A stretch of DNA of 64,000 nt from Noviherbaspirillum sedimenti (GCF_003590835.1 NZ_QYUQ01000002.1:1612001-1676000); one strand, 5' to 3'. Numbered from the stretch's first letter, positions 23,492 through 32,436 are shown. The notes: generated by a model not told the origin, from the sequence alone. Numbers and translations are program-made.

Positions 23492-24406
23492 ATGCTGAAC
23501 GAACGGGAAGTCGAGAGCTGTTATCTGGGGCAATTCATCCCAGTCCATTATCACCACAATATGCTCATGGACGATAACCGGATGAAGAACTTCAAGGCGG
23601 CGATCAGCCATGCCGTGCGTCCGGGCGCAAAAGTGCTTGAACTGGGTGGGGGCACGGGCGTGCTCTCCTGGTTTGCCGCCGCCAATGCCAGCAAGGTGTG
23701 GTGCGTCGAATACAATCCGGATCTGGTCAAGGAAGCGCGCCGCTTTCTCGCTCTCAACCAGCATGGGCACAAGGTGGAAGTTATCCATGCCGACGCCTTC
23801 GACTACCTGCCGCCGGAACCGGTCGATGTCGTCATTTGCGAAATGATTCACGTCGCCATGCTGCGCGAAAAGCAGGTCGAAGTGATCGAGGCCTTCAAGC
23901 AGCGATATCTGCAACGCTTCGGTGGGCCGCTACCGCTCTTTATTCCAGAAGCGGTGGTCATGGCAGTGCAGCCGCTGCAGCAAGACTACAGTTTTGAAGG
24001 CTATTGCGCGCCGATCGTGCAGTTCCAGCCGCATACGCTGCATCCTGGCACCGTCGAGATGGCAGCGCCCGCCGTCTACAGCATCCTGGATTTCAGCCAG
24101 CCGACGGATACCTTGATCCGCTGGGAAGGCAGTTTTCGCATGCAGGCGAGCGGCACCTTGAATGCCTTGCGATTCATTACGAAAAACATTCTCACGATCC
24201 TGCCGCAACAATCGGCAACCATCGATTGGCTGAACCACTACATGGTCTTGCCGCTGGCGGAACCGCTGCGTGTCACAACGGGCGATGAAGTGCACGTCAG
24301 CTTTCAATACCGTGCCGGCAATTCGATTGCATCGCTGCAGAATGCGATCAGCGCGCAAGTGGTCGGAGCGTGCATCGAAGCAGATCGCGCCGTCGCCTAT
24401 GCCTAG
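23492..24406 (+). CDS. SAM-dependent methyltransferase with PRMT-type architecture
   Basis: The 304-residue protein has motif I VLELGGGTGVLSWFA (48-62) and the acidic ribose ligand in CVEYNP (71-76). Before it lies HYHHNMLMDDNRMKNF (19-34), which resembles the YxxMLxDxxRxxxY helix of protein arginine methyltransferases. CEMIHVAMLRE (116-126) puts Glu117 and Glu126 nine residues apart, as in the PRMT double-E loop. A beta-barrel-like C-terminal half follows. The THW-loop position reads IDW (244-246). It may methylate arginine in a protein or a small guanidine. MLNEREVES is chosen as start after AAGGGG. Confidence 0.8.
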   Translation: MLNEREVESCYLGQFIPVHYHHNMLMDDNRMKNFKAAISHAVRPGAKVLELGGGTGVLSWFAAANASKVWCVEYNPDLVKEARRFLALNQHGHKVEVIHADAFDYLPPEPVDVVICEMIHVAMLREKQVEVIEAFKQRYLQRFGGPLPLFIPEAVVMAVQPLQQDYSFEGYCAPIVQFQPHTLHPGTVEMAAPAVYSILDFSQPTDTLIRWEGSFRMQASGTLNALRFITKNILTILPQQSATIDWLNHYMVLPLAEPLRVTTGDEVHVSFQYRAGNSIASLQNAISAQVVGACIEADRAVAYA

Positions 24407-24418
24407 GCATGCCAGCAA

Positions 24419-24445
24419 TGGCCCCTGGCACGGGGCCACTTCTTC
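24419..24445 (+). terminator. terminator-like hairpin after the PRMT-like gene
   Basis: TGGCCCC (24419-24425) and GGGGCCA (24432-24438) form a 7-bp GC stem with a 6-base loop, followed by a pyrimidine stretch CTTCTTCC. It starts 13 bases after the stop codon. The remaining sequence to 24676 contains no supported gene. Confidence 0.5.
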
Positions 24446-24676
24446 CAGCTGAGCATTGCACCGGCGCAGCTGATTACCAGCGGCAAACAAAATTAATTTT
24501 TCAGCAACACTGCAGTCAAAGAAACGGACGAAAAATATTTTCAAAAAGTTTGTCGCCTGATTCAACCAGATCGAATGCTGGTGCGTTAAGGAGAGTATTG
24601 CGGCATGCAACTGGAAGATGCTCCACCGGATTTCCTCCAGCCAAGTGCATACGAACCTTAAAATGAAGGAAAAGCA

Positions 24677-24868
24677 ATGGTCAAACTACCGCACGTGACA
24701 TTCAAGCGCTGGAAACAGGAACTGGAGACGTATTACCCAAAAGTACGTATCCACACAAATCGCTATGGCGCGGTAGCGCTCGACATGAGCATGCCCTTTC
24801 CGGGACGCGTTGGTCAGTGGATCCGGGAAATCGGCGGCTCGCTGGACAAGCCGAACGCCTGTAATTGA
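24677..24868 (+). CDS. small uncharacterised protein
   Basis: The 63-residue basic protein (MVKLPHVTFKRWKQELETYY...) is preceded by AAGGA about 7 bases before the ATG, which supports translation. It has no signal peptide, membrane helix or motif I recognise; aromatic and basic residues are evenly spread (VRIHTNRYGAVALDMSMPFP). It stands alone between the PRMT-like gene and the convergent hypothetical gene. Composition is lower in GC than the neighbours. I cannot assign a function. Confidence 0.6.
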   Translation: MVKLPHVTFKRWKQELETYYPKVRIHTNRYGAVALDMSMPFPGRVGQWIREIGGSLDKPNACN

Positions 24869-24892
24869 TTAGTGCTGGAAAGCTGTTGCGTC

Positions 24893-24926
24893 AATCGCAA
24901 TAGTTAATCGCAATCGTTAATCGCAG
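24893..24926. repeat. 13-bp tandem repeat over a stop codon
   Basis: Two 13-base units, AATCGCAATAGTT and AATCGCAATCGTT, are followed by a partial third (AATCGCAG). The repeat covers the stop codon of the adjacent minus-strand gene, so its last codons (TGC GAT TAA) are echoed twice downstream, probably from slippage duplication. Confidence 0.75.
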
Positions 24927-25282
24927 TACAGGGCGTAAATCGGATCGTCGCGCAATTGTTGTTTGCGCAACGCATAGTCCAGCCCCGTCAATGCGACGCG
25001 CCAGCTCCGTTGTCCTTCCGCAAACGCCCCGATGGGCGTTTGCAGAAAAGCCAGATGCAGCGGCACATCTTCCGCCAGCATCAGGTGCAAATCGAGGCTG
25101 TCGAGCGCCGCCAGCACTTCGCGCGCCACCGAATCGGCGTCATCCCAGTCATCGTAATCCGCCGCACCCGACTGGAATCGGTGGCTGGCCCAGTCCCAGA
25201 GTTGTTGCGTCGCCATCTCGCCAGCCTGCCAGGCCTGCAGCATGCGGATGATTTCACCGCGTGTGACGTAGCTGTCGTTCAT
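24917..25282 (-). CDS. conserved hypothetical acidic protein
   Basis: The 121-residue protein is rich in Asp, Leu and Ala. An N-terminal helical segment (TRGEIIRMLQAWQAGEMATQQLWDWASHRF) precedes an acidic loop (YDDWDDADSVAREVL), and a helical C-terminus ends ALYCD. It resembles small proteobacterial hypotheticals encoded near cysB, but I recall no defined function. There is no signal peptide or transmembrane segment, so it is probably cytoplasmic. It begins 16 bases after the cysB-type stop on the same strand and is likely co-transcribed with the regulator. Confidence 0.7.
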   Translation of the reverse strand: MNDSYVTRGEIIRMLQAWQAGEMATQQLWDWASHRFQSGAADYDDWDDADSVAREVLAALDSLDLHLMLAEDVPLHLAFLQTPIGAFAEGQRSWRVALTGLDYALRKQQLRDDPIYALYCD

Positions 25283-25298
25283 ATCGCCGCCTGCCTCC

Positions 25299-26240
25299 TT
25301 ACAGTTCGTAAGTTTCCTTCTCGCCGCTCATGGCCCGTTCGATCATCTTGCGGTTCAGTACGGGCGCCAGCAGTTCAATGAACGTGTATACATAGCTGCG
25401 CAGGTAGGCGCCCTGCTTGATTGCCACGCGCGAGACATTGGTGCCGAACAGATGCCCGACAGGAATCGCCCGCAGGTTGCGGTCGCGTTCCGGGTCGAAG
25501 GCCATGCCGGCGATGATGCCGATCCCCATATTCAATTCCACGTAGGTCTTGATGACATCGGCGTCGATCGCTTCGAGCAGGATATCGGGTTTCAGGTTAC
25601 GCACGGCAAAGGCATGGTCGATCTTGTTGCGCCCGGTAAATGCGCTGTCATAGGTAATGATCGGATAGGCGGCAAGCTCTTCCAGCGTAACCTCGTCCGA
25701 CTTGAGCAAGGGATGGTCCTGCGGCACCACGACGACATGTTCCCATTGATAACATGGCAAGGTCACCAGGCCATCCTGGCTGGCGATCGCTTCGGTGGCG
25801 ATTGCCAGGTCGGCCTGGTCTTTCAAGACCATTTCGGCAATCTGCTTCGGGCTGCCCTGAATCAAGGACAAGCGCACCTTGGGAAATTTCTGGGTGAAGG
25901 CTTGCACCACCTTGGGCAAGGCATAGCGCGCCTGGGTATGGGTGGTGGCGATGGTGAAGCCGCCGCTATCCTGAGCGGCAAATTCCTTGCCGATCTGCTT
26001 CAAGCCATCGATTTCCTGCATGATCAGCTCGACCGACTTCAGTACCGCCCGCCCCGGCTCGGTCAAACCCCGGATACGCTTGCCGTGACGTAAGAAAATA
26101 TCGATCCCGAGCTCCTCTTCCAGCTCGATGATGGCCTTGGAAACGCCTGGCTGGGATGTATACAAAGCCTTGGCCGCCTCGGTCAGGCTGAAATTCTGGC
26201 GAACCGCCTCCCGCACGAAACGCAATTGATGGAGATTCAT
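25299..26240 (-). CDS. cysB: CysB-type LysR-family regulator of sulfur assimilation
   Basis: The 313-residue protein has the LysR HTH at residues 1-60 (NLHQLRFVREAVRQNFSLTEAAKALYTSQPGVSKAI, described by key residues) and the CysB-type effector domain with TTHTQARYALP, where the TTHTQARY segment lines the sulfate/acetylserine pocket. Length suits CysB/Cbl. It is divergent from the sulfite permease-cys operon, the classical position of a sulfur regulator, and should activate that operon with N-acetylserine during sulfur limitation. Confidence 0.92.
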   Translation of the reverse strand: MNLHQLRFVREAVRQNFSLTEAAKALYTSQPGVSKAIIELEEELGIDIFLRHGKRIRGLTEPGRAVLKSVELIMQEIDGLKQIGKEFAAQDSGGFTIATTHTQARYALPKVVQAFTQKFPKVRLSLIQGSPKQIAEMVLKDQADLAIATEAIASQDGLVTLPCYQWEHVVVVPQDHPLLKSDEVTLEELAAYPIITYDSAFTGRNKIDHAFAVRNLKPDILLEAIDADVIKTYVELNMGIGIIAGMAFDPERDRNLRAIPVGHLFGTNVSRVAIKQGAYLRSYVYTFIELLAPVLNRKMIERAMSGEKETYEL

Positions 26241-26372
26241 GGCATGCCTTCTTTCTACTTGTGCATTTTTTGTATTTATTTATACCAAATTCGCATATAA
26301 GCAAATAAATACTATGTAGTTTGGAATATTGCCCAAGTTTATTACCATTCGGGATACTTTGCGCGAGGTGTT
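26241..26372. promoter_or_regulatory. AT-rich divergent promoter region, probable CysB target
   Basis: The 132-base gap between cysB and the permease is strongly AT-rich compared with its surroundings (for example TATTTATTTATACC at about 26272-26285 and ATAAGCAAATAAAT at about 26297-26310). CysB sites are long, degenerate and AT-rich, so the region fits an autoregulated divergent promoter. Exact -10/-35 boxes are ambiguous. Confidence 0.55.
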
Positions 26373-27149
26373 ATGGAATTTTCTTATATAGTCTCAGGGT
26401 TTGCGGTCGGCGTACTAGTCGGATTGACCGGCGTGGGCGGCGGCTCCCTGATGACGCCGCTGTTGACCCTGCTGTTTGGCGTGTCGCCCAGCGTGGCGGT
26501 CGGCACCGATCTGGCTTTTGCCTCGATCACCAAGGGTGCCGGCACCCTGGCACACCGTTTCAAGGGCAATGTCCATTGGGATATTGTCAAGAAATTATGC
26601 CTGGGTGCACTGCCGGCTGCCTTGGTCGCTACCCTGGCGCTGAAATACTTCGGCGGACTCGACAAGGAAATCAACCAGATCATCCGCTATACCATCGCCT
26701 GCTCGGTGCTGCTGACCGTGGTGGCGCTAATGTTTCGCGGCCGCATGCTGCATTGGATCAAACACCATCCAGAAAAACAACTGCAAGGCAGGAAGCTGAC
26801 AATTGCTACAATAGCGTCTGGCGCCGTGCTCGGCGCCCTGGTGACCGTATCCTCCATTGGCGCTGGCGCGATCGGCGCGACCTTGCTGGTCATGATGTAC
26901 CCGCGTCTGTCGCCCGCCGAAATTGCCGGTACGGATATCGCCTATGCCGTCCCGCTGACCGCGATTGCCGCGGTCGGCCACTGGTGGCTGGGCTCGATCA
27001 ACTGGGGTTTGCTGCTCATGCTGCTGATCGGTTCGGTGCCCGGCATTACGCTCGGTTCGCTGTGCGCCCGCGCCATTCCGGAGAAGGTGTTGCGCGCGCT
27101 GCTGGCTACCACCCTGACAGGCGTTGCCGTGAAGTTACTGAGTACCTAG
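26373..27149 (+). CDS. TSUP-family (TauE/SafE) permease, sulfite/sulfate-linked
   Basis: The 258-residue membrane protein has about eight hydrophobic helices and the twin glycine-rich TSUP signatures: GLTGVGGGSLMTPLL near the N-terminus and SSIGAGAIGATLLVMMYPRLSPAEIAGTDI in the second half. Members move sulfite, sulfoacetate or other sulfur anions, with export common. It heads the cys operon, 47 bases before cysI, so it may export excess sulfite or carry a sulfur source. The direction of transport cannot be read from sequence. Confidence 0.87.
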   Translation: MEFSYIVSGFAVGVLVGLTGVGGGSLMTPLLTLLFGVSPSVAVGTDLAFASITKGAGTLAHRFKGNVHWDIVKKLCLGALPAALVATLALKYFGGLDKEINQIIRYTIACSVLLTVVALMFRGRMLHWIKHHPEKQLQGRKLTIATIASGAVLGALVTVSSIGAGAIGATLLVMMYPRLSPAEIAGTDIAYAVPLTAIAAVGHWWLGSINWGLLLMLLIGSVPGITLGSLCARAIPEKVLRALLATTLTGVAVKLLST

Positions 27150-27196
27150 ACATAATAATCAAGCCGTTTAATTAAGCTGCATAACGAGGATTGAAG

Positions 27197-28891
27197 ATGT
27201 ATCGCTACGACCAATACGATCACCAGATCATCCAGGAACGCGTTGCACAGTTCCGCGACCAGGTGCGCCGCCGCATCTCCGACGAATTGACGGAAGACGA
27301 ATTCCGCATCCTGCGCCTGCAAAACGGCCTGTACATGCAGCGGCACGCCTACATGCACCGCATCGCCGTGCCCTACGGCATGCTGTCGTCGAAACAGATG
27401 CACATGCTCGCCCACATCGCCCGCAAGTACGACCGCGGCTACGGTCACTTCACGACGCGCCAGAACATCCAGTACAACTGGATCAAGCTGGAAGAGGCCC
27501 CTGCCATCCTTGCAGACCTGGCCACCGTCGAAATGCATGCGATCCAGACGTCCGGCAACTGCGTGCGCAATATCAGTTCCGACCAGTTTGCCGGCGTTGC
27601 CGCCGACGAGATCATCGATCCGCGCCCGTATTGCGAAATCCTGCGCCAGTGGAGCACCTTCCACCCGGAATTCGCCTACCTGCCGCGCAAGTTCAAGATC
27701 GCCATCAATGGCGCCGTCGAAGACCGTGCCGCCATCGGCATGCACGACATCGGCCTGACCGTCGTGAAAAACGACCAGGGTGAGATCGGCTTCCGCGTCA
27801 TGGTCGGCGGCGGCCTCGGCCGCACCCCGCTGATCGGTGCCACGATCCGCGAATTCCTGCCCTGGCAGCACGCACTGACCTATATTGAAGCGATCCTGCG
27901 CGTCTACAATCAGCATGGCCGCCGCGACAATATCTACAAGGCCCGCATCAAGATTCTGCTCAAAGCCCTGGGCGCGGAAGAATTCGCCCGCCAGGTCGAA
28001 GCCGAATGGGTCGACCTGAAGGACAGCGAAGCCACCCTGACGGTCGAGGAACTGCAGCGCGTCGCCGCCTGCTTCACTGCGCCGGCTTATCTGACGCTGC
28101 CGGCTTCCGACGCCGCCTACGAGCAGGAAAAAGCCACCAACAAGGCCTTCGCCAACTGGGTCATGCGCAACGTCAAGGCGCACAAGGTGCCGGGCTATGC
28201 CGCCGTGGTCTTGTCGCTGAAGAAAACCGGCGTGCCGCCGGGCGACATCACTGCAGACCAGATGGACTTCGTCGCCGACCTCGCCGACCGCTACAGCTTT
28301 GGCGAACTGCGTTCCGCCCATGAGCAAAACCTCATCCTGGCCGATGTGCGCCAGGCCGACCTGGTGTCGCTGTGGAAGGAAGCCAAGGCCCATGGCCTGG
28401 CCACGCCGAATATCGGCCTGCTGACCGACATGATCTGCTGCCCGGGCGGCGACTTCTGCTCGCTGGCCAATGCCAAGTCGATCCCGATCGCCGGCGCCAT
28501 CGCCGAGCGTTTCGATAACCTCGACTTTTTGCATGACATCGGCGAGATCGAATTGAACATTTCCGGCTGTATCAATGCCTGCGGTCACCACCACATCGGC
28601 AATATCGGCATCCTCGGCGTCGACAAGGACGGCAGCGAGTGGTACCAGGTATCGCTGGGCGGCGCCCAGGGCAACGACATCGCCGTCGGCAAGATCATCG
28701 GGCCGTCGTTCTCGGCCGGCCAGATGCCGGAAGTGATCGACCGCATCCTGCAAGTCTACGTGCGCGAACGCACCGAAGACGAGAAATTCATCGACACGGT
28801 GCGCCGCCTCGGCATCGCTCCCTTCAAGGAGTATGTCTACGCGACCCCGATCAAAACCGAACTGCAGCACGGAGAAGATGCATATGCGTAA
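27197..28891 (+). CDS. cysI: assimilatory sulfite reductase, siroheme/4Fe-4S subunit
   Basis: The 564-residue hemoprotein reduces sulfite to sulfide by six electrons. It has two ferredoxin-like half-domains (TRQNIQYNWI and MVGGGLGRTPLIG in the first half) and the cluster/siroheme motif CCPGGDFCSLAN with CINACGHHH in the second; these cysteines ligate the 4Fe-4S cluster that shares a ligand with siroheme. ATG at 27197 follows GAGGA; an in-frame TTG two codons earlier is less likely. No flavoprotein subunit (CysJ) gene follows, so electrons may come from ferredoxin or another reductase. Confidence 0.93.
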   Translation: MYRYDQYDHQIIQERVAQFRDQVRRRISDELTEDEFRILRLQNGLYMQRHAYMHRIAVPYGMLSSKQMHMLAHIARKYDRGYGHFTTRQNIQYNWIKLEEAPAILADLATVEMHAIQTSGNCVRNISSDQFAGVAADEIIDPRPYCEILRQWSTFHPEFAYLPRKFKIAINGAVEDRAAIGMHDIGLTVVKNDQGEIGFRVMVGGGLGRTPLIGATIREFLPWQHALTYIEAILRVYNQHGRRDNIYKARIKILLKALGAEEFARQVEAEWVDLKDSEATLTVEELQRVAACFTAPAYLTLPASDAAYEQEKATNKAFANWVMRNVKAHKVPGYAAVVLSLKKTGVPPGDITADQMDFVADLADRYSFGELRSAHEQNLILADVRQADLVSLWKEAKAHGLATPNIGLLTDMICCPGGDFCSLANAKSIPIAGAIAERFDNLDFLHDIGEIELNISGCINACGHHHIGNIGILGVDKDGSEWYQVSLGGAQGNDIAVGKIIGPSFSAGQMPEVIDRILQVYVRERTEDEKFIDTVRRLGIAPFKEYVYATPIKTELQHGEDAYA

Positions 28892-29405
28892 TATCATCAA
28901 GGACCACCAGATCGTGGCGGATGACTGGAACGTTCTGAGACTGGAAGAAGGCCAGACGCCGGAAAGCGTCGCCGTCCCCGCCGGCAAGGTGCTGGTGCCG
29001 CTGAAGGTATGGCAGGCGCAGCACGCCGCCCTCGTCTTGCGCGCCGACGTCGGTGTCTGGATCGACAGCGACGAGGGTGCGGAAGCGCTGAAGGAAGATG
29101 CCGCGAAGCTGCCGCTGATTGCCGTGAATTTCCCGAAATTCGCCGATGGCCGCGGCTACTCGATTGCCTACAACGTGCGGTCGCGCCTGAAATACGCGGG
29201 CGAGTTGCGCGCCATCGGTGACGTTCTGCGCGACCAGCTGTTCTACATGCAGCGCGCCGGTTTCAATGCTTTCGCCGTGCGCGAGGACAAGGACATCAAC
29301 GATGCCCTGAAGGGTTTGAGCGACTTTTCCCAGCCGTACCAGAACTCTACCGATATCAAGGCGCCGCTGTTTCGCCGCGTGCATCGCGATGGAGCTTCGG
29401 CGTGA
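28884..29405 (+). CDS. DUF934 protein of the cys operon
   Basis: The 173-residue protein starts inside the end of cysI (8-base overlap) with GGAG upstream and overlaps the cysH start, so its synthesis is coupled to both. Features are VPLKVWQAQHAAL, a central PLIAVNFPKFADGRGYSIAYNVR segment and LRDQLFYMQRAGFNAFAV; this is the DUF934 family, common between cysI and cysH in betaproteobacteria. There is no cofactor motif or membrane helix. It may be a maturation or electron-transfer partner of CysI, but no activity is established to my knowledge. Confidence 0.88.
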   Translation: MRNIIKDHQIVADDWNVLRLEEGQTPESVAVPAGKVLVPLKVWQAQHAALVLRADVGVWIDSDEGAEALKEDAAKLPLIAVNFPKFADGRGYSIAYNVRSRLKYAGELRAIGDVLRDQLFYMQRAGFNAFAVREDKDINDALKGLSDFSQPYQNSTDIKAPLFRRVHRDGASA

Positions 29406-30124
29406 GCAATTCCATGAGCGACTATGACAAGCTGGTCGCCAGCACCAAGCTGACGCTTGGTCGCATCGCCACCGAGTTTACACCCGCCGTGCTGGCGTCC
29501 AGCCTGGCGGCGGAAGACATGGTGCTGACCGACATGATTTTGCGCAGCGGCCTGCCAATCGGTATCTTTACCCTGGAAACCGGCCGCCTGCATGCAGAGA
29601 CGCTGGAGATGGTCGCACGCATCAAGCAAAACTATGCGTATGACGTGGCGCTGTACAAACCGCAGCCGGAGGCGATTGACGCCTACGTTGCCACGCATGG
29701 CCTGAACGCCTTTTACGACAGCGTCGAGTTGCGCAAGGAATGCTGCCGCATCCGCAAGGTCGAGCCGCTCAACCGCGCACTCGCGGGCAAGAAAGCCTGG
29801 GTCACCGGCCAGCGCCGCGCCCAGGCTGCCATCCGCGCCGAGTTGCACGTGCAGGAAGACGACGCCGCCCACGGCATGGTGAAATTCAATCCGCTGGCCG
29901 ACTGGTCGGAGGAAGATGTCTGGCATTACATCCGCAGCAACGACGTGCCCTACAATCCGCTGCACGACAAGGGCTATCCCTCGATCGGCTGCGAACCCTG
30001 CACCCGCGCCATCCAGCCCGGCGAGGATATTCGCGCCGGCCGCTGGTGGTGGGAACAGCCGGAATCGAAGGAATGCGGCCTGCATGTCGTCGATGGCAAG
30101 CTGGTCCGGATCAAAGCGGTTTGA
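29402..30124 (+). CDS. cysH: adenylylsulfate (APS) reductase, CysH family
   Basis: The 240-residue enzyme reduces APS to sulfite using thioredoxin. The Cys-Cys pair in RKECCRIRKVEPL and the Cys-x2-Cys in GCEPCTRA are the 4Fe-4S ligands that mark APS-type reductases; PAPS-type enzymes lack them. The catalytic C-terminal Cys is in ESKECGLH. The absence of an APS kinase domain or gene in the operon agrees with APS as substrate. A GTG at 29402 overlaps the preceding TGA and has GGAG upstream; ATG at 29414 is an alternative start. Confidence 0.93.
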   Translation: MSNSMSDYDKLVASTKLTLGRIATEFTPAVLASSLAAEDMVLTDMILRSGLPIGIFTLETGRLHAETLEMVARIKQNYAYDVALYKPQPEAIDAYVATHGLNAFYDSVELRKECCRIRKVEPLNRALAGKKAWVTGQRRAQAAIRAELHVQEDDAAHGMVKFNPLADWSEEDVWHYIRSNDVPYNPLHDKGYPSIGCEPCTRAIQPGEDIRAGRWWWEQPESKECGLHVVDGKLVRIKAV

Positions 30125-30163
30125 ATGGACCTATCACATCAGTCATATCAGCGTGAACAACTT

Positions 30164-31099
30164 ATGAATACAGCAGTCGATAAATTATTCCTGGACGCGG
30201 CCAGCAACCGCCATCTGGACTGGCTCGAATCCGAAGCCATCCACATCATGCGCGAAGTCGCTGCCGAGTGCACCAATCCTGCCCTGCTGTTCTCGGGCGG
30301 CAAGGACTCCGTGGTCTTGCTGCGCATCGCCGAAAAGGCTTTCCGTCCAGGTAAGTTCCCTTTCCCGCTGGTGCATGTGGATACTGGCCACAATTTCCCG
30401 GAAGTGATCACCTTCCGCGACAAGCGCGTGGCCGAACTGGGCGAGCGCCTGATCGTCGGCTCGGTCGAGGATTCGATCAAGCGCGGCACCGTGCGCCTGC
30501 GCAACCCCAAAACCGATTCGCGCAATGCTGCCCAGGCAGTCACCCTGCTGGAAACCATCGCCGAACACAAGTTCGATGCCTGCATCGGCGGCGCCCGCCG
30601 CGATGAAGAAAAGGCCCGCGCCAAGGAACGCATCTTTTCCTTCCGCGATGAATTCGGCCAATGGAATCCGAAGGCACAGCGCCCGGAACTGTGGGACCTG
30701 TATAACACCCGCGTGCATCCCGGCGAAAACATGCGCGTATTCCCGATCTCGAACTGGACCGAGCTCGACGTCTGGCAATACATCGCCCGCGAAAAGCTGG
30801 AACTGCCGCCGATCTACTTCGCCCACGAGCGTGAGGTCATCCCGCGCAACGGCTTGCTGGTGCCGCTCACCGACCTGACCCCGCCGAAGGAAGGCGAGCA
30901 GGTTGAAAAGCGCGTGGTGCGTTTCCGCACCGTCGGCGATATTTCCTGCACCTGCCCGGTGGCGTCCGACGCCGCCGATGTGGATGCCATCATCGCCGAA
31001 ACGGCGGTCACGCAAATCACCGAGCGCGGTGCCACCCGCATGGATGACCAGACCTCCGAAGCCTCGATGGAAAAACGCAAAAAAGAAGGATATTTCTAA
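30164..31099 (+). CDS. cysD: sulfate adenylyltransferase small subunit
   Basis: The 311-residue ATP pyrophosphatase-type enzyme has the PP-loop LLFSGGKDSVVLLR near residue 45, then VHVDTGHNFPEVI and GGARRDEEKARAKERIFSFRD. With CysN it makes APS from sulfate and ATP. The C-terminus keeps the long family tail (EASMEKRKKEGYF). The start MNTAVDKL is preferred over the in-frame ATG at 30125. It abuts cysN directly, and CysD and CysN form the sulfurylase heterodimer. Confidence 0.95.
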   Translation: MNTAVDKLFLDAASNRHLDWLESEAIHIMREVAAECTNPALLFSGGKDSVVLLRIAEKAFRPGKFPFPLVHVDTGHNFPEVITFRDKRVAELGERLIVGSVEDSIKRGTVRLRNPKTDSRNAAQAVTLLETIAEHKFDACIGGARRDEEKARAKERIFSFRDEFGQWNPKAQRPELWDLYNTRVHPGENMRVFPISNWTELDVWQYIAREKLELPPIYFAHEREVIPRNGLLVPLTDLTPPKEGEQVEKRVVRFRTVGDISCTCPVASDAADVDAIIAETAVTQITERGATRMDDQTSEASMEKRKKEGYF

Positions 31100-32425
31100 A
31101 TGAACGCCGTGGTTGCAGAACAATCCAAGTCCGGTGCAGGTTCGAACGAACGCGGCCTGCTGCGCTTCATCACCGCCGGCTCCGTCGACGACGGCAAGAG
31201 CACCCTGATCGGCCGCCTGCTGTTCGACAGCAAGGGCATCTTCGCCGACCAGCTGGCCTCGATTTCGCGCTCCAAGCACAAGCGCACCGTCGGCGACATC
31301 GTCGACCTGTCGCTGCTGACCGACGGTCTCGAAGCCGAGCGCGAGCAAGGCATCACCATCGACGTGGCCTACCGCTACTTCGCCACGCCCAAGCGCAAGT
31401 TCATCATCGCCGACACCCCGGGCCACGAGCAATACACCCGCAACATGGTCACCGGCGCCTCGACCGCCGATGCCGTCATCATCCTGGTGGACGTTTCCAA
31501 GGTCAAGCTCGGCGACGATGGCAGCGTCGAGCTGCTGACGCAAACCAAGCGCCACTCGACCATTGCCCGCCTCTTGCGCATCGAGCACGTGATCGTCGCC
31601 GTCAACAAGATGGACCTGGTCAATTACGACCGCAGCGTGTATGACCGCATCGTCGCCGAGTATCAGAAATTCGCGCAGCAACTCGGCTTGACCGATGTGC
31701 ACGCAATCCCGCTGTCAGCGCTGGCCGGCGACAACGTCGTCGAACGCGGCGACAATCTGTCCTGGTATGAAGGCCCGACCCTGATCGAGTTGCTGGAGTC
31801 GCTGTCGGTGTACGACGACGCCCACGAAGAGCCGTTCCGCTTTCCGGTACAGCTGGTGGCCCGCCATGGCGGCCATCTGGCGGACGACTTCCGCGGCTAC
31901 ATGGGCCGCATCGAAGCCGGCAAAGTGAGCAAGGGCGACAAGCTGGTGGTGCAGCCGACCGGTCTGACCGCGACCGTCAAGGATATCCTCACGCTGGACG
32001 GTTCGCTGGAAACGGCGCGCGCCGGCCAGTCGGTCACCCTGCTGCTGGAAGAGTACCTGGACATCTCGCGCGGCGACATGCTGGCCGCCGCCGACCAGCC
32101 GGCCACCGTGCTGAAGTCGGTGGAAGCCAACCTCTGCTGGCTGTCGGAGGAAGCGCTCGACCTGCGCCGCAAGTACTGGCTCAAGCACACCACCCGGCAA
32201 GTGAATGCGCGTGTCTCGAAGATCGAATTCCTGCTCGACATCAACACGCAGGAACGGCATGCTGCCGAGACCCTCAAGCTCAACGACATCGCCAAGGTCA
32301 CGCTCAGCGTGCAGCAACCGCTGGCCGCCGACGCCTATGACGCCATCCGTGCTACCGGCGCCTTCATCCTGATCGATGAAGTCACGCATCAGACGGTCGC
32401 GGCCGGCATGATCCGTCTCGACTGA
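31100..32425 (+). CDS. cysN: sulfate adenylyltransferase large subunit, GTPase
   Basis: The 441-residue protein is an EF-Tu-like GTPase with G1 GSVDDGKST (about 25-33), G3 DTPGHEQY and G4 NKMDLV, followed by two beta-barrel domains. GTP hydrolysis drives APS formation by CysD. It is the short form without a fused C-terminal APS kinase (CysC), which fits the APS-type CysH in this operon. Its ATG immediately follows the cysD stop. Confidence 0.95.
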   Translation: MNAVVAEQSKSGAGSNERGLLRFITAGSVDDGKSTLIGRLLFDSKGIFADQLASISRSKHKRTVGDIVDLSLLTDGLEAEREQGITIDVAYRYFATPKRKFIIADTPGHEQYTRNMVTGASTADAVIILVDVSKVKLGDDGSVELLTQTKRHSTIARLLRIEHVIVAVNKMDLVNYDRSVYDRIVAEYQKFAQQLGLTDVHAIPLSALAGDNVVERGDNLSWYEGPTLIELLESLSVYDDAHEEPFRFPVQLVARHGGHLADDFRGYMGRIEAGKVSKGDKLVVQPTGLTATVKDILTLDGSLETARAGQSVTLLLEEYLDISRGDMLAAADQPATVLKSVEANLCWLSEEALDLRRKYWLKHTTRQVNARVSKIEFLLDINTQERHAAETLKLNDIAKVTLSVQQPLAADAYDAIRATGAFILIDEVTHQTVAAGMIRLD

Positions 32426-32436
32426 TCCGGCCTGCC

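Noticed and set aside
27146..28987. A 613-codon open frame antisense to cysI
   Set aside because: It mirrors a clear, motif-complete cysI gene in GC-rich DNA, where antisense frames stay open by codon bias; it has no family resemblance.
30185..31702. A long antisense frame across cysD and cysN
   Set aside because: Both sense genes have all catalytic motifs; the antisense product is low-complexity Val/Ala/Asp-rich without motifs.
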